The notes under the pieces: model-generated
What the model saw: only the letters and a program-made list of their open reading frames with translations
Told to the model about the DNA's origin: nothing
Database searches by the model: none
Source of the DNA: Ustulina deusta
Lineage: Eukaryota; Ascomycota; Sordariomycetes; Xylariales; Xylariaceae
Assembly (NCBI GenBank): GCA_023159155.1
Contig: JAJNNX010000112.1
Span: 1 to 24,043, forward strand
Length of the DNA stretch: 24,043 nucleotides
Reading direction: 5' to 3'
Made by a program: the position numbers and the translations under genes
In this document: one piece after another, positions 1-11,890 of the stretch
Layout of the letters: every line of letters begins with the position of its first letter
How positions within the stretch are numbered: position 1 is the stretch's first letter

Positions 1-2706
1 ATCTATAATGTATTAAATATTAAACTTTTTTTTAATAGTTTATTATTTTTAAACAAATAAGCTTTTAAAAAAACCCCAAATTATTAAAATAACTTTTAGG
101 TTTTATATAATTACTAATCTAAATATTTTTTAAACTAAATTATTACTAGTACTATAATACTACCTAAATAATATATTATTAGTAGTAATTAAAAAGTTAC
201 TAAACTAACTAGTATTAAAATTTTAGCTACAATTTATTATAAATATCCTAAACTAAAAAAACCACTAAAGCTAATAATAAAACAATAAAAATATTAAAAA
301 CAGAACCTATTAAAAAAGCTAAATATTTAGTTCATATAGCTAATATAATTACTAAAAGAAATATAATAATAAATATACTTTAATAACTTTTAATAAAAGC
401 AATACAATTTATTTTAAATTATATAAAAATTATTATTTATTTAGCAAACTTAAATAACAATAATTATTAATAAAAATAAAACTTTTTAAAATTATTAAAA
501 AAATATAACTACTAGTATAAAAACTTAACTTTTTTAGTAGTTAATATATTTATTTTATAATCTTAGTTATATAATTTTATAAACTTAAACAAAAAAAAAA
601 ACCTTTTTTATTAAGCTTAGTTATTATTAAAAAAACTAAAAACTATGAAAAAATTAAAGAAATTACTTAAAAAAAATCTAATTTTTAAATAGCAAACTTT
701 TAGTTAAGTATATTATTAAAAAAAAAATTTAATAAGTATAACTAAGACGTTAATAAAAAAAAACTAAAACTATTAATGCTTAATTTAGTTAATAAATATA
801 AAACTAATAGTATTATTAATTAAATAAAAGAATATAAAAAACGTAATATTGTTTATATAAAAAAAATGACTTATTAAAATAACCAAACTAAAAAACAAAA
901 CAGAAAAAACATGTATAAAGTAATAAATATACTATACTTATTTTAAAAAACTTTTATTTTTTAAAGATTATAAGTTAATTATATATATTAATAAAAAATA
1001 TATAATATTTATTATAACTATTTTATTTTTTAAAAAACTATATTAAAAATAACAAATATATAACTATAAATGAAAAATATATTATTAAGCTGAGCTACTA
1101 TAATAATAATAAAAGAACTATAATAAAAATAATATATAAATAACTAAAAAAATATATATATATTATTATAATTACTTATTATAAAATAAATAGTAGCATT
1201 TTTTTTATATATTTAGGAGTATTTTTCTAAATAAAAAAGTATATTTGCTATTAAATATACCTGCTATAAACTAATATAGCTATAATAATAAAAAACAAAA
1301 GATAAAATTATATACATGTCTATTTATATAAATAAGCTTTGCTTTTTTTATTTTTTTTATTGCTTTTTCTTTTTATAAAATTTAAAAAAATCTATTTTGT
1401 TATATTTATTATTAAATTTACAAAAATATTAATTATTATAACAACTATATTAAACTTAACAAATTAGCTACTAGCTTAAAATTAGCTCTAGTATAATAAT
1501 AATACTACTTTTTTATTTAATAGCTATAATAAAGAAAATATTACGTCTAGCAAAACAATATAAATACTATAGCTACTAATAAATATAATATTTTTATAAA
1601 TTAAAAATTTAATATTTTTCTTAATTAAAAACTTAATATCTTTACTAATTAAAGCGCTAATATAAACTTTAATAATAATAATAATAATAATAAATAAGTT
1701 ATATTTATTATAATATATAACAATACAAAAAATAAATATAAAGTTATAAGTTTTAATTAAAATAATAAAAAAATAATAAACAAAAATAAAATTTAAACTT
1801 TTTAGATTATATTATAAAAATAAAAGAATTTACTATAGCTAAAAAAAATACTAAACATAATACTATTCTTATTAAAAATAGCATATAAAAAAAATTACTA
1901 TACTAAAAAAAGTCCATTAAAATAAAAAGAATAACAAATTAAGTATTAAAAGCAAAAAATAGCTAGCTATTACTATTAAATTATTTAAAAATAGTAATAA
2001 TAATAATATTTTTAACTATTTATTTAATTTTAATAAAAGCAAGTTTTATATAGTATTATATAACTATAAAAAATAAGTATTATATAATAATAATAATTTA
2101 AAAAGTAATATTTATAATAATAAAAAACTAGAAGTAATAGCTAATAAGGCATTTATAATAGGTTTAATAATAGTTTAGTAATATTTAAAAAAACTATATA
2201 ATAAAATAAATAATATTAATAGAACTATTGCTTGCTTTAATAACAAAATAAATAAGTTTAACTTTTTTTATAATTTAATTATTAAAAAGCTTACTAAACT
2301 ATGTAGTAAAAATAATAAAATATTTTTTATAACTAATAGTTTTATATACAGCTATAAAACTAAATATATAAATATTATAAAAACTAAAAATAAAAATAAA
2401 AATATAAAATTTTTTATTTTTTAATAAAGCTAATATTTTAGTTTTTAAGTTTATATTTTGAAATAATAGCTTTAACCTAATAATTATAAAATAAATAATA
2501 AAGCTTTACTAAATAAACTTAATATAAATTAAACTTAATTATAAAAAAGCAATAAATAATTTTAATAAATTTATTATTTAGCTTTATACTTATTTAAAAA
2601 AATATATTAATAATTTAAACATTATATAAAACAAGCTTAATAATTTAAAAGCTTAACTTAATAGCTATAAAATTAAATTTAAGCAATAAAATAAAACTAT
2701 TACTAA
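1..2706. other. RIP-degraded AT-rich block, left part
   Basis: Extremely AT-rich DNA with stop codons in all frames and no usable ORF. The few remaining C residues sit almost only in CT (as in GCT, ACT) and the G residues almost only in AG. This is what CpA-to-TpA mutation on both strands leaves behind, so the block is read as old transposon sequence hit by RIP. I could not identify the original elements. Microsatellite-like AAT/ATA runs occur, for example around 1671-1694. Confidence 0.85.
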
Positions 2707-2894
2707 ATATAATAGTTAGTATAGTTTTAGCAAAACTTGCAAAAACTTTAGACCTATATAGTAATAAAATAAAAAGTTTATATTTATTTATTTTATAAAC
2801 TCTCACTTTTTTTTTTTTTTTTTTTTTAGCTTAAAGTTTTTGTTTATAATATTAATAAACTAGCTATAAAAGTTTTATTTAACTGATTATAACA
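2707..2894 (+). repeat. Direct repeat copy 1, probable 5' LTR of a dead retroelement
   Basis: About 188 bp that recurs in the same orientation at about 7184-7412. Shared landmarks in order are TATAGTTTTAGCAAAACTTG, CTTTAGACCTATATA, TTTATAAACTCT, a run of 21 T (2807-2827; 20 T in the other copy), and TTAATAAACTAGCTATAAAA. Differences between the copies are mostly G/A and C/T transitions, as RIP would produce. Two direct copies about 4.3 kb apart suggest LTRs. Exact ends are uncertain because RIP has destroyed any TG...CA termini, and no target-site duplication is visible. Confidence 0.6.
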
Positions 2895-5800
2895 CTACTT
2901 TAAACTTATTAATTATTTATTAATAAATATTTAATAAATATATATATATTTTTTTTTATTATAATTAATAAAATATAAATAAACTTTTTTTTTTAGTTAT
3001 ATATTTTATAATATAAATCTAATTTTAAATCTTTTTATTTTATTTTTAGTTTTTAAATAATTATAATAATTTTAATTTTTAAGCATAGTTAACTTTTTAT
3101 TATTAAATAATTTAAAAAAAAATTTTAAATATTAAACTTTTTTATAAATGCTTTAAGCAAACTAATATTTAAAAAGAAATCTAAAAAAAATTAAAAATTA
3201 AAACTTAAAAAAATAAAATTTAAATTAAAACTAAAATGATTTAAAATAAATAATATATTTAAAACTATAATAATAAATATTATAGCTATATAAGCTTATA
3301 ATTTTATATTAGTTTAAATAAAACTTTTTTAATAAATAAAAAAAATAAAATATTAATTTTTTAATATATTTATTTTAATATTTTTAAAAAATAACTATAA
3401 TTTAATAATTAAAAATATATTTAAAAATATTAATTTTTTATTTTATTAGTTTATTTTTTAATATTTTAAAGTTTATTTAATAATTAGGTTTATAAACTAA
3501 TAAAAAAGCTAAATAAAAATATTATTATATTTTAAACTAAAAATACCTAATTTTAATATATTATAAACTAATTAAAAAAATATGCTAAAAAATTAATAAA
3601 AATATATTTTTATTTACTTAAAAAACTATTTAATAATATTATTAAAATAAAGATTTTAGTTTTATATAATATTAAAAATAAAAATATTTTATTTAATTAA
3701 ATTTTAAAAGTTTTATAACTATTAAAATAAAATAATTAGTAACATTTATAAATATTTAATATATATTATAAAAATTAATAATTATTAATTTTAGTTATAA
3801 TATTATTATTAATATTAAATAATTAATAAAACAAAATATTTTAATAAAAATCTAAAAAGAATAATTAATCTAATTAAATAATTTATTTTTATTAGTTTAA
3901 TTTTTATTAATAATTATAATTAAACTTTTTAATTATAAATAATAAAATATAAACTTAAAAATATAAAAAAATATTATTAAATATTAAATAATTTTTTTAA
4001 AAATAAAACAATTATTTTAAAAATAACTAAAACTAAAAAAATAAAAAATAAATCTAAGATTTTTAAACTTAAAACAAAAAAAGTTTATATAATAACTTTT
4101 AAAAAAAAAACCCCCTAAACTACTATTAAAAAAATTATATAAAATTTTTAAAATTATTTTTTTTAAAATAAATAAAAATAATTAGCTAAAAAAAATTTTA
4201 AAAAAGTTTATTATAATTAAGTTTATAATAACTAAAAATAATTATATTAAATTATTTAAAAAAAATTTAAAAATAATTAATATTTTTTAAAAAAAAATTT
4301 TAAATTAATTAAGTAATATTATAAAAGATTTTTAATAATAAACTAATTTTATTTTTAAAAAAAAAATTTTTAAATATATAAAATTAATATAAAGTTTTTT
4401 GTTTTTTTAGCTATTATATTTAAAAAGAATTTTTTTTAAAAAAAAATCTAAAATTTTATTATTATTATAATTAAAATTTAATATAATATTAAAACTTAAT
4501 AATAAAAAATATATTTTTAAGATTTATTAATATTAAATATTTATATAGTTTATTTTATTTAAAAAAAGTTTATAAATAAACTATTAGTTATAAATTTTAT
4601 TAAATAAAATATAAACTTAAATATTATTTTTATTTTATTTATATTTAAATTTATAATTAATTATTAATAAAAAAATATATATTTAAAAAATTAAATTATA
4701 TTAATTTTAAATATTAATAATATTATATTTAATTATTATAATATTATTTATTTTATAAAACTAAATATTATTAATTATAAAATTATTTTATTTTTATTTT
4801 TTTTAAACTTATAAAAAAATATTTTAATAAAAAGTTTTATTATTTAGTTTAAAAATAAAACTTATTTAGTAATAAGCTTTTATTAATATATAAATTTAAA
4901 AACTTTTAAACAAATTTATAAATATTTATATAAATAATATTGTAATTTATTTTAAAACTAAAAAATAGTATTAAACTTATTATAAAAAAATAATTTATTA
5001 TTTATATTAAGCTAAATATTAAAAAATTTTTAAAAAACTTTGTTTTTATATATTTATTATTAATTATTTAAAAATAATTATAAAAACTAAAATAAAAATT
5101 AGAATTAATTTTAAATTAAAACTTTTATAATTTTAAAAATATTAAATTAATTTAGTTATTTTTTAAGTTTTATAATTATATTTATATATTTATTTATTAT
5201 ATTAATAAAATTGTTATTTTTTTAAATTAATTATTAAAGAAAATAAGCTATTTATAATAGGACTAGAACAAAAATAAACTTTTAAATATATAAAACTACT
5301 AATATATAAAATATAATAAAAGAATATAATTTAAAAACTTATAAAATATTTTTTTAAAATAATAATATTAATTAAACAAACTTATTTAATTTAAAATTAT
5401 AAATTTTTTATAATAACTAATTATTATATTTTATTATATTTTTTAAATAAATAAATTTTATTAATATAATAAATATGCTAAGCTAACTTTTTATTAAACT
5501 TTAATATTACTTTTTAGTACTAATTAAAACAAAAAAAGATAACAGTTAATATTTTATTTAAAAAAATAGTAGATCTTTTTATAATTAAAACTAAAAAAAC
5601 TAAAAAAAAAACAATAGTATTAATCTTTTTTTTATAAAATATTAAATTTTATATTAACTATAAACTTTTTATTTAATATTTTTTAAAAAGCTAACCTAAT
5701 AAACCTAATTAAAAAAAAAACTAGTTATAAAATCTAAACAATAAAAACAAAAAGCTATATATATTTAAAATTACTTTAAATAAAACTATTTTTTTTATAT

Positions 5801-7183
5801 AACTTTAATTTAAAAAGTTTATATATTTTTAATTATTATATATAAAAATTAATATAAAATAATTAAAATATTAAAATAAAAATATTATTAGTTTTATTTA
5901 AAATAAAATTATAAATAATATATATATAATTATTATAATTATAAAAAAAATAAAATATTATAAAATAAAACTTTTAGTTTTTTTTATTTATTATTTATAC
6001 TAGCTATAATATAGTAATATATAATAATAAATAATTAAAATATATTATTTAATTAATAAAATTATAATTATATATAAATATTTATAAATAAGTTTAGTTA
6101 TTAAATTATAATTTTATTTTATAAAAAAATAAATATTATAAAATTATTAGTTATATAATATTATAAAAGTTTATATTAATTTTTTAATATATTAAATATA
6201 TAAATAATAAATAATATAAAACTATTTATTTTTAAGTTTATAGTAATAATTAATAGTTTTATAAGTATTAAGTACTATTTTAGTAATACTTACTACTTTT
6301 AGACCTAAAAAATAATAAAATTAACTTATTAAAAATTAAACTAATAATTTTATTTTTTTATTTTAAATTTTATATATAATATTTTATAATATTTATTAAT
6401 TAATATAGTATTACTAAAAATAATAATAAAAATTAAAACATAAAACTTTTTAATAATAAATATTAATAAAACTATTATAAATTTTAATACTAAATAATAA
6501 ATATTTAAATTAGTTTGCTAAACTTAAAATATTTAAAAAATAATATATAACATAGTAATTTTTGTATAAAAATAATATAAGCTATAAACTAAAAAAAAAA
6601 ACGTGTAATAAATTTTAAAATAAAAAATAAAATTTAAAAAAAAAAGAAAGTTTTATAATATAAGCACTAATTACTAGATTAAACTTTTAATTAATTAGAT
6701 TTTTTAAAATCTTAAAAAAACAAAAATTTAGTTATATTTTTAATTTATTTAATTTTTATAAAATAAACCCCTTATTTTATACTAACTAATTATAAAAAAT
6801 AAATAATAAATTTTTTATTTTAATAAATTTAACTATTATTTTTAGCCAAAAATATTAATAATAAAACAAAATTTAAAATTAAACAAATTAAATAATTAAA
6901 AATATATAAAAAAACAAAAAACTATAATACTAAATTGCTTAAAAAAGCTATAATCTTAATAATATTTAATATATAATTTAAAATTTTTAAAATATATTAA
7001 TTAAATTTAACTAATTTTTTAAAATTATAAAAATAAATATATATAGCAATAATTAATAAATTTATAAACAATTATTAAAATAATAATAAAGCAATATAAT
7101 ATAAAAAAACTATATAAACCTTATATTATTAATAATTTTAAATTAAAACTATATTTAAACTTTTAGTTTTAAAAAAACATAAT
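2895..7183. mobile_element. Interior of a RIP-destroyed LTR-type retroelement
   Basis: About 4.3 kb of about 90% AT DNA between the two direct repeats. The total length with repeats, about 4.7 kb, suits a fungal Ty1/copia or Ty3/gypsy element. No reverse transcriptase, integrase or protease motif can be read safely, because so many codons have become stops. The superfamily and even the orientation are unknown. The retroelement call rests on the bracketing repeats only. Confidence 0.45.
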
Positions 7184-7412
7184 ATAATAATTAATATAGT
7201 TTTAGCAAAACTTGCAAGAACTTTAGACCTATATAACAATAAAATAAAAAATCTATATATAAACTAACCTATAACTTTATAACTATATATATAGAGTCTA
7301 TATTTATTTACTTTATAAACTCTAACTTTTTTTTTTTTTTTTTTTTGCTTAAAATCTTTGTTTATAGTATTAATAAACTAGCTATAAAAGCTTTATTTAA
7401 CTAATTGTAATA
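7184..7412 (+). repeat. Direct repeat copy 2, probable 3' LTR
   Basis: Partner of the repeat at about 2707-2894 in the same orientation. It has the same landmarks, including the T-run at 7327-7346. It is about 41 bp longer because of an extra AT-rich stretch near 7252-7296 that is flanked by short TCTATAT-like direct repeats. The stretch was therefore either deleted from copy 1 or duplicated into copy 2 by slippage. RIP transitions distinguish the two copies elsewhere. Confidence 0.6.
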
Positions 7413-8530
7413 TTAATAAAACTGCTTTATAACTAAAATAATAAAACAATTATATAATTATTATTATAAAAGATTTTTTTTTTATATATTATTATAAAAA
7501 CTTTAAATTTATTAAAATAATTTTACTTATTAATACTAAATTATTAATTACTAAACTATTTAATTTTATTATTAGTTATTAAAAATATATTTATATTAAA
7601 CTTAATTAATTTCTTTATAAAACTATTATTATATCTAAAATTAACTAATAATTAATTAGCTAAACATTTAAAACAATATTATAATTTTATAGTTATAGCT
7701 ATATTTTATATTTATTTAAAAAAGAATTTTGAAAAACTAGCGATATAATATTTAATATTTATATTTAGAATATATTTAGTATATTTTATAACTATTAAAA
7801 AAATAATAAAAAAATCTAAATAAATATTTTCTATATTTTAACTAAATAACTAATTAAAACCCTATAAAAAGATATAAAATAATAGCTAACTTATTTAAAA
7901 ATAAAACTATAATGTTTTAGAACTACAACTTTATTTAAAATATAACAACTAGATTATATACTAAGAATATTTTTTAAAAAAAATAATAAATTTTTTTACA
8001 TTTTATTTTTTAAAAAATCTAAATATTTATAATATAATATAATACTAATAATATATTTAGTAGCTAAAATTTATATTTATTATATAATATATTATAAATT
8101 TATTAATAAATAATTATAAAAAATTATTTTTACTTAGGCTCTAATAATTTAACACTAAAAAACTATATATATTTAGCTAAATAATTCATATATTATTATT
8201 AACTAGCTTATATTTTTTTTTTTTTATAAAGGTTTTTTATAAGTTGAGCTAGTACTAAAAACTTTAAATAAAATAAAATAAAAATACTAAAAATACTAAC
8301 AAACTTTTAGAACTTTAATATATTAAAGTTTTTTATAAAAAAGACCTACTATAAATTATAAAAAAAAAATCTAATAATATATTTAAAATTTTCCAAAAAT
8401 ATTGAAACACTATATTTATTATTTATATTTATAAGTTATATTTTATATAATTATATTAAATAATTAAAGCAATATATAAGTTTAAAATAAATAAAAATAT
8501 TAAAATATAAAGATTAGGTATACTTTATTT
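7413..8530. other. RIP-degraded AT-rich block up to the island edge
   Basis: Continuation of the AT-rich, C-before-T and G-after-A DNA with no readable coding frame. Composition changes to balanced GC within about 100 bp near 8530-8560. That edge is the left boundary of the gene-bearing island. Confidence 0.8.
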
Positions 8531-8749
8531 TTTGACTATATATATTACTAGATTTCCCTAGACCTTTGGTCCTTAATTCTTCCTCTTAATCATTCTAAAT
8601 ACACAAGACATTCTGCTCACTTATATACGTATCCACTTATCTTGACACACTAGTCCGTCACACAAGACGAATGGAATCGTCGGATTTTTCCTATGGTACG
8701 AAAATCTTTAGCGATATATGAACCCACCTGACACGTTGCTCTCATCTAA
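8531..8749. other. Island edge, no gene seen
   Basis: Transition sequence between the AT block and the first coding relic. It is of mixed composition, with nothing recognisable apart from short chance palindromes. Confidence 0.5.
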
Positions 8750-9190
8750 CTACCATGGAGTGTTGGTGCCGTCATCGACATTTGGTTCCTTGGTGTTCCC
8801 CGAACACTTGACAGAGGCCTTAGCGCTTTGGGCGTTGTATTTCAGGCCCTTATCGAAGATAATGTCGGGCCAGGCCTTGGGCCCTCCTCACGGGTCGTAT
8901 CGGCTATGTCGCCGCCTCCCAGATCGGTCGTCATTCATTACGCAGACGTAGTGTTTAGTGCAAAGTCATAGGATGGCAGAATGGGGACATGGGGAGGGGA
9001 ATATACACCAAAGAAGAGAATAACAAATAAGAGGCCCTCTTCTCGTACTCGACGGTAGCCTGAGCAGTTACGGAATTTGTGGCTGCGCGGGAGTCCTTGT
9101 AGGCCGCGGCTAGAAAGTATGAATTCTGCAGAGCCATCGTTGTCACGGAACTATATTGAATCCAACCCCGAAGACCAGGATTAAGGCGGC
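8750..9190 (-). pseudogene. Possible coding relic, family not recognised
   Basis: Two minus-strand segments look like protein-coding DNA rather than chance frames. From 9190 to about 9042 the frame gives a smooth, alanine- and threonine-rich sequence (NPGLRGWIQY, then LAAAYKDSRAATNS, then VEYEKR). From 8884 to the TAG at 8750 another frame gives 44 residues rich in Lys, Asn and Asp, ending DGTNTPW. Between them the frames are interrupted (TAA near 8955, TGA just upstream of 8884) and no convincing splice pair joins them. I do not recognise the family. It could be the 3' part of a broken gene or a gene with an intron I cannot place. The plus-strand ORF over 8718-8951 is treated as its shadow. 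Confidence 0.3.
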
Positions 9191-9639
9191 ACGGGCCAAA
9201 GCCCGTACCATATATATACCAGTACAGCAGACGTAGCTAGTACAGATAGAACTTCCCCCTTGCGTAATAACAATAGGTCACACTGGAATCACCAGCAGTC
9301 AGGACTGTGACAATCGTGGTCGAGCCCAAGGTGGTTCTTTCATATATTACCATTTTGTTAGATTAGAAGTGTCGCGACTTGAACGAAGTGTCTGATCTCT
9401 TACATGTTAACCACCTTTTTCTGGCCCCCCTTTTGCAGGAGTGGGAGGAGTTCCTGCTACAGTACGTATATAATATCTCACGGAGGTGTGGAGTTGCGAT
9501 CTAGTGGAAGAAAGGGACCAGTGCACATTCCATGTGTAATCACTAGAGATGTATTCAGATAATCTAAGGTCTAAGTTTAGTTACAACATAAGGAATAAAA
9601 TCAGCTGTATATATACTGGATCTCTCGGAATAGCATTGA
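9191..9639. other. Spacer, no gene seen
   Basis: Balanced-composition DNA without a supported gene. It contains three small hairpins: ACGGGC-CAAA-GCCCGT just inside its start (about 9191-9207), GCAGGA...TCCTGC near 9436-9458, and a perfect 8-bp-arm palindrome beginning at 9649 just beyond its end. Confidence 0.4.
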
Positions 9640-10150
9640 TCCGCTCTCGTGGATCCCTTGGATCCACCTACCCGTGACATAATAGCTGCAGACAAGTCAA
9701 GTGCCCGACTTCGCTACATTCTACTTTCGCTAGTATTCTTACGGTATAACGCTGCAGTTCTGTTCCGTGTCAGTTCCCGAGTTGCCAAGTGGACACCCAT
9801 GGCATGTATAACGAAGCTCTCCTCGACCTTATCCGTTGCAAGCTATTAATTACGTAATATCGAGCGAGAAATTGCTAGAAAGGGTCGAAAGGCAAATTGA
9901 TTCGAGAGCCAACGAGATAAAAGAGGAATAAGCAGAGAACGCAGCCAAAGACCGGCGTTGTTGATGATAATCATGTCTTGGCCTCGGCTCCAAACTTCGA
10001 GTCAACCTCAGTCGCTGCCTTCTTGATGGAGTCGTGATTGGTGACATGAAGCTTCACCAAAATAACGCGACTAGACAACTTCTGCCCAAGATCGACCATG
10101 ATGCACAGAATGGTGATAGGAGATGAAGTCGACAAATCCAGAACAAAATA
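9640..10150 (-). pseudogene. Short-chain dehydrogenase/reductase (SDR) relic
   Basis: Minus-strand fragments appear in the order expected for a classical SDR. From about 10075 the frame reads VILVKLHVTNHDSIKKAA, the usual 'LDVTDxxSIxxAA' strand-helix region after the Rossmann start. The frame then stops (TGA at about 9974) exactly where another frame picks up IIINNAG, the NNAG active-site-support motif of SDRs. About 40 codons on, a segment beginning at about 9826 reads VEESFVIHAMGVHLATREL, matching the 'ExxFxxNxxGxxxxTxxL' helix that follows NNAG. The Gly-rich cofactor loop and the YxxxK catalytic pair are not found intact. The breaks look like small indels, possibly with a lost intron boundary, not RIP stops. 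A live gene with unusual splicing is less likely. Confidence 0.55.
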
Positions 10151-10189
10151 TGCAGAGTGAGTAAATATAGACGTTAAATTATGAACCAA

Positions 10190-10735
10190 TTAACCTCGGA
10201 AACGAAGTACTGAGCCAGAAAAACCAGTATCAGATGCCTATCATTCATTCGAGATATACAATAATTAGAAATACCAGGTAAATTTGCGCACTTAGCCATG
10301 CCTTCCGACCCAAGAGCTTCAGACTTCTCCATAGGTTTTAACCTTCGCTCAATATAACATAACGTATTAATACTTCAAACAGGAGATATATAAAGGAAAA
10401 AAGAATTAGGTGGACATTTGATCGCAGAGGTTAAAAGGAATTATTCCCCCCTTACACGTGGCAAGAGGCCCCCGCTATAGCAAAGTTTACGCGGCGTTAC
10501 TCAACATACGAACTGGTAAATTCTCACTAAGCCTTTAGGACATATGAAGTAAACACCTGGACTTTTCATTATACGGTAGGTAAAACCTGACGCCGTCCTA
10601 ATTAACAAATATGTAGGGCAGTTTAAATATTATTGGTCAACTGAAACCCGAATCATTTCTTTTCTTGTTCACCTCAAGCCCTTATCCTAGCCCTGTCAAG
10701 ACTCGGTACATCTTCGAAAAGACGCAATGCCCGAC
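10190..10735. other. Spacer 3' of the BYS1-like gene, no gene seen
   Basis: About 545 bp between the SDR relic and the stop codon of the secreted-protein gene. No ORF or splice structure is convincing on either strand. The part next to 10736 will contain the 3' UTR of that gene. Confidence 0.45.
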
Positions 10736-11383
10736 TTAAGCGCAGAAGGTGGCTGTTAGATTGACGGGTTGTGGGCAACCGTACACCTTCTTCATCGTGG
10801 GCGTAGAGTAGCAGTCAGCCTGATCAGCTGCGCAGTCGAAGAACTCGCAGCCCTCCCCCGGACTCAAGGTATTGTGAGAGTTGGAGAAGGGGTTGCCCCA
10901 TTCACTGTTCGAACGTTAGTGGATACAGAATGTATAGTCACATATAAACCAGGAAACTCACGTGCTGAGCTCGTCTATGAGAAACATTGTGTTAGCCTGG
11001 GTCCCGCAAGATGCATGAAGGCGGATGTAGGAGTGTGCTCACAATAAGCGTAGTCCGGGTTCGAGCTGAATGAGTAGCCGAAGAAAAGCGGGTTGCTGAG
11101 AGCCTTGGTGGTCGCGATCTTGACGGTCTGCATATTTAGTACGTTAGATTATATAGCCCTAACGACGTAGCTGTTGTGCGAGACGAACCGAGCCGGATGC
11201 ATGGAAGCTCTCAGAGAATGAGCTTCCGGGGGCCACAGTTGTCAGGGTCCCGGCGGCACTGCCATCATAAGGGAATGACTGGACATAGATGGTGGACTGG
11301 CAAGAGTTCTGCACGACAGCTTGCTGGGCAGACACGCCAGAGGCAACAAGGGCAACGCCCATAATGGTGGCGATGAACTGCAT
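10736..11383 (-). CDS. Small secreted BYS1-domain protein, four exons
   Basis: Exons on the minus strand are 11383-11189, 11127-11043, 10974-10962 (13 nt) and 10904-10736, encoding 153 residues. Introns are 61, 68 and 57 bp. They start GTTCGT, GTGAGC and GTGAGT, each carries CTAAC and each ends in AG. Reading frame is kept throughout (phases 0, 1, 2). Residues 1-19 are a signal peptide (hydrophobic MGVALVASGVSA, likely cut before QQ). The mature part has the BYS1-family order: N-S-C (26-28) and IYVQSF, then TVKIATT (66-72), FGYSF (81-85), DYAYYELS (90-97), EWGNPF (99-104) and a C-terminal Cys-rich tail. Cysteines at 28, 117, 122, 129, 141 and 152 could form three disulfides. NLT at 146 is a glycosylation site. 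The family, named after a Blastomyces yeast-phase protein, is extracellular or wall-associated with no known activity. The plus-strand ORF at 10769-11047 is a shadow. Confidence 0.85.
10962..10974 (-). other. 13-nt micro-exon of the BYS1-like gene
   Basis: The exon reads ACGAGCTCAGCAC, between an upstream CATAG acceptor and a perfect GTGAGT donor. It supplies the Y-E-L-S-T stretch that joins DYAY from exon 2 to EWGNPF from exon 4, restoring the family motif. Skipping it would shift the frame, because 13 is not a multiple of 3. Confidence 0.8.
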
Positions 11384-11506
11384 TTTACGGATTGAGTGAG
11401 GGTAAAAATGAGGGCTGGTAGTGAGTATATTCTAGGATTGGCTGTGTTCTATGTGGTTTCCTGATGAAGACAGAATTAAATTGAGGGCATTGAGTAGTCT
11501 TCTACC

Positions 11507-11516
11507 CTTATATATA
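11507..11516 (-). promoter_or_regulatory. TATA box of the BYS1-like gene
   Basis: TATATATAAG on the minus strand, about 125 bp upstream of the ATG at 11383. This leaves room for a 5' UTR of about 90 nt. The start context (A at -3) is good. Nothing else in the 390 bp up to the transposon end at 11776 is recognised. Confidence 0.5.
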
Positions 11517-11776
11517 TCTATATCTACGAACTTATACGTCTTGGCAGAAGAGTAGCTAATAGCATCGTTGCGCTATGTCAGGTTATGGTCGTGTGTGTCT
11601 GTGTGTATTCTCGGCTGCACCGGGTATGAGATGATACTGCTCTGAGATGTGGAGAATATTACTTATAAGTCGTTGCTAACATCATCAATACGAGCCTCAA
11701 TATTCGTATTACCCTGACACGAGGGAGCCGGGGGCATCCGACAGGGGCCACGATCGACGGGACCTATCGCTAAATA

Positions 11777-11814
11777 CTAAGGTCGGTGTTGGGTAAAACG
11801 TACCTGGTCAGGTA
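11777..11814 (+). repeat. Left terminal inverted repeat of the Tc1-type element
   Basis: Starts CTAAGGTCGGTG directly after TA. It matches the reverse complement of 13404-13441 without gaps at 27 of 38 positions, best over TAAAAC and ACCTGGT-AGGTA. Confidence 0.85.
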
Positions 11815-11890
11815 CCTACACTAGTAGGGGTAGCCCAACCATACCTATTTTAGTAAGGCACCCGTTCTTCTGAGCCCTATAGGTACTTAT

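Noticed and set aside
1..8530. Mitochondrial DNA as explanation for the AT-rich block
   Set aside because: No mitochondrial gene or tRNA is seen, and the C-before-T/G-after-A bias with direct repeats fits RIP of nuclear transposons.
8718..8951. Plus-strand ORF of 77 codons
   Set aside because: Lies opposite the more protein-like minus-strand segment and has no motif.
9649..9667. Perfect palindrome GTGGATCC-CTT-GGATCCAC
   Set aside because: Real but isolated. Not linked to a gene or element end, so no function is claimed.
10769..11047. Plus-strand ORF of 92 codons
   Set aside because: Antisense to exons 2-4 and introns of the BYS1-like gene, whose motifs and splice sites are far better supported.
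11050..11075. tRNA B-box-like GGGTTCGAG
   Set aside because: Lies in a BYS1 exon. No A box or cloverleaf partner is found.
11800..11815. Small palindrome GTACCTG-GT-CAGGTAC as a separate regulatory site
   Set aside because: Part of the left terminal inverted repeat of the Tc1-type element.
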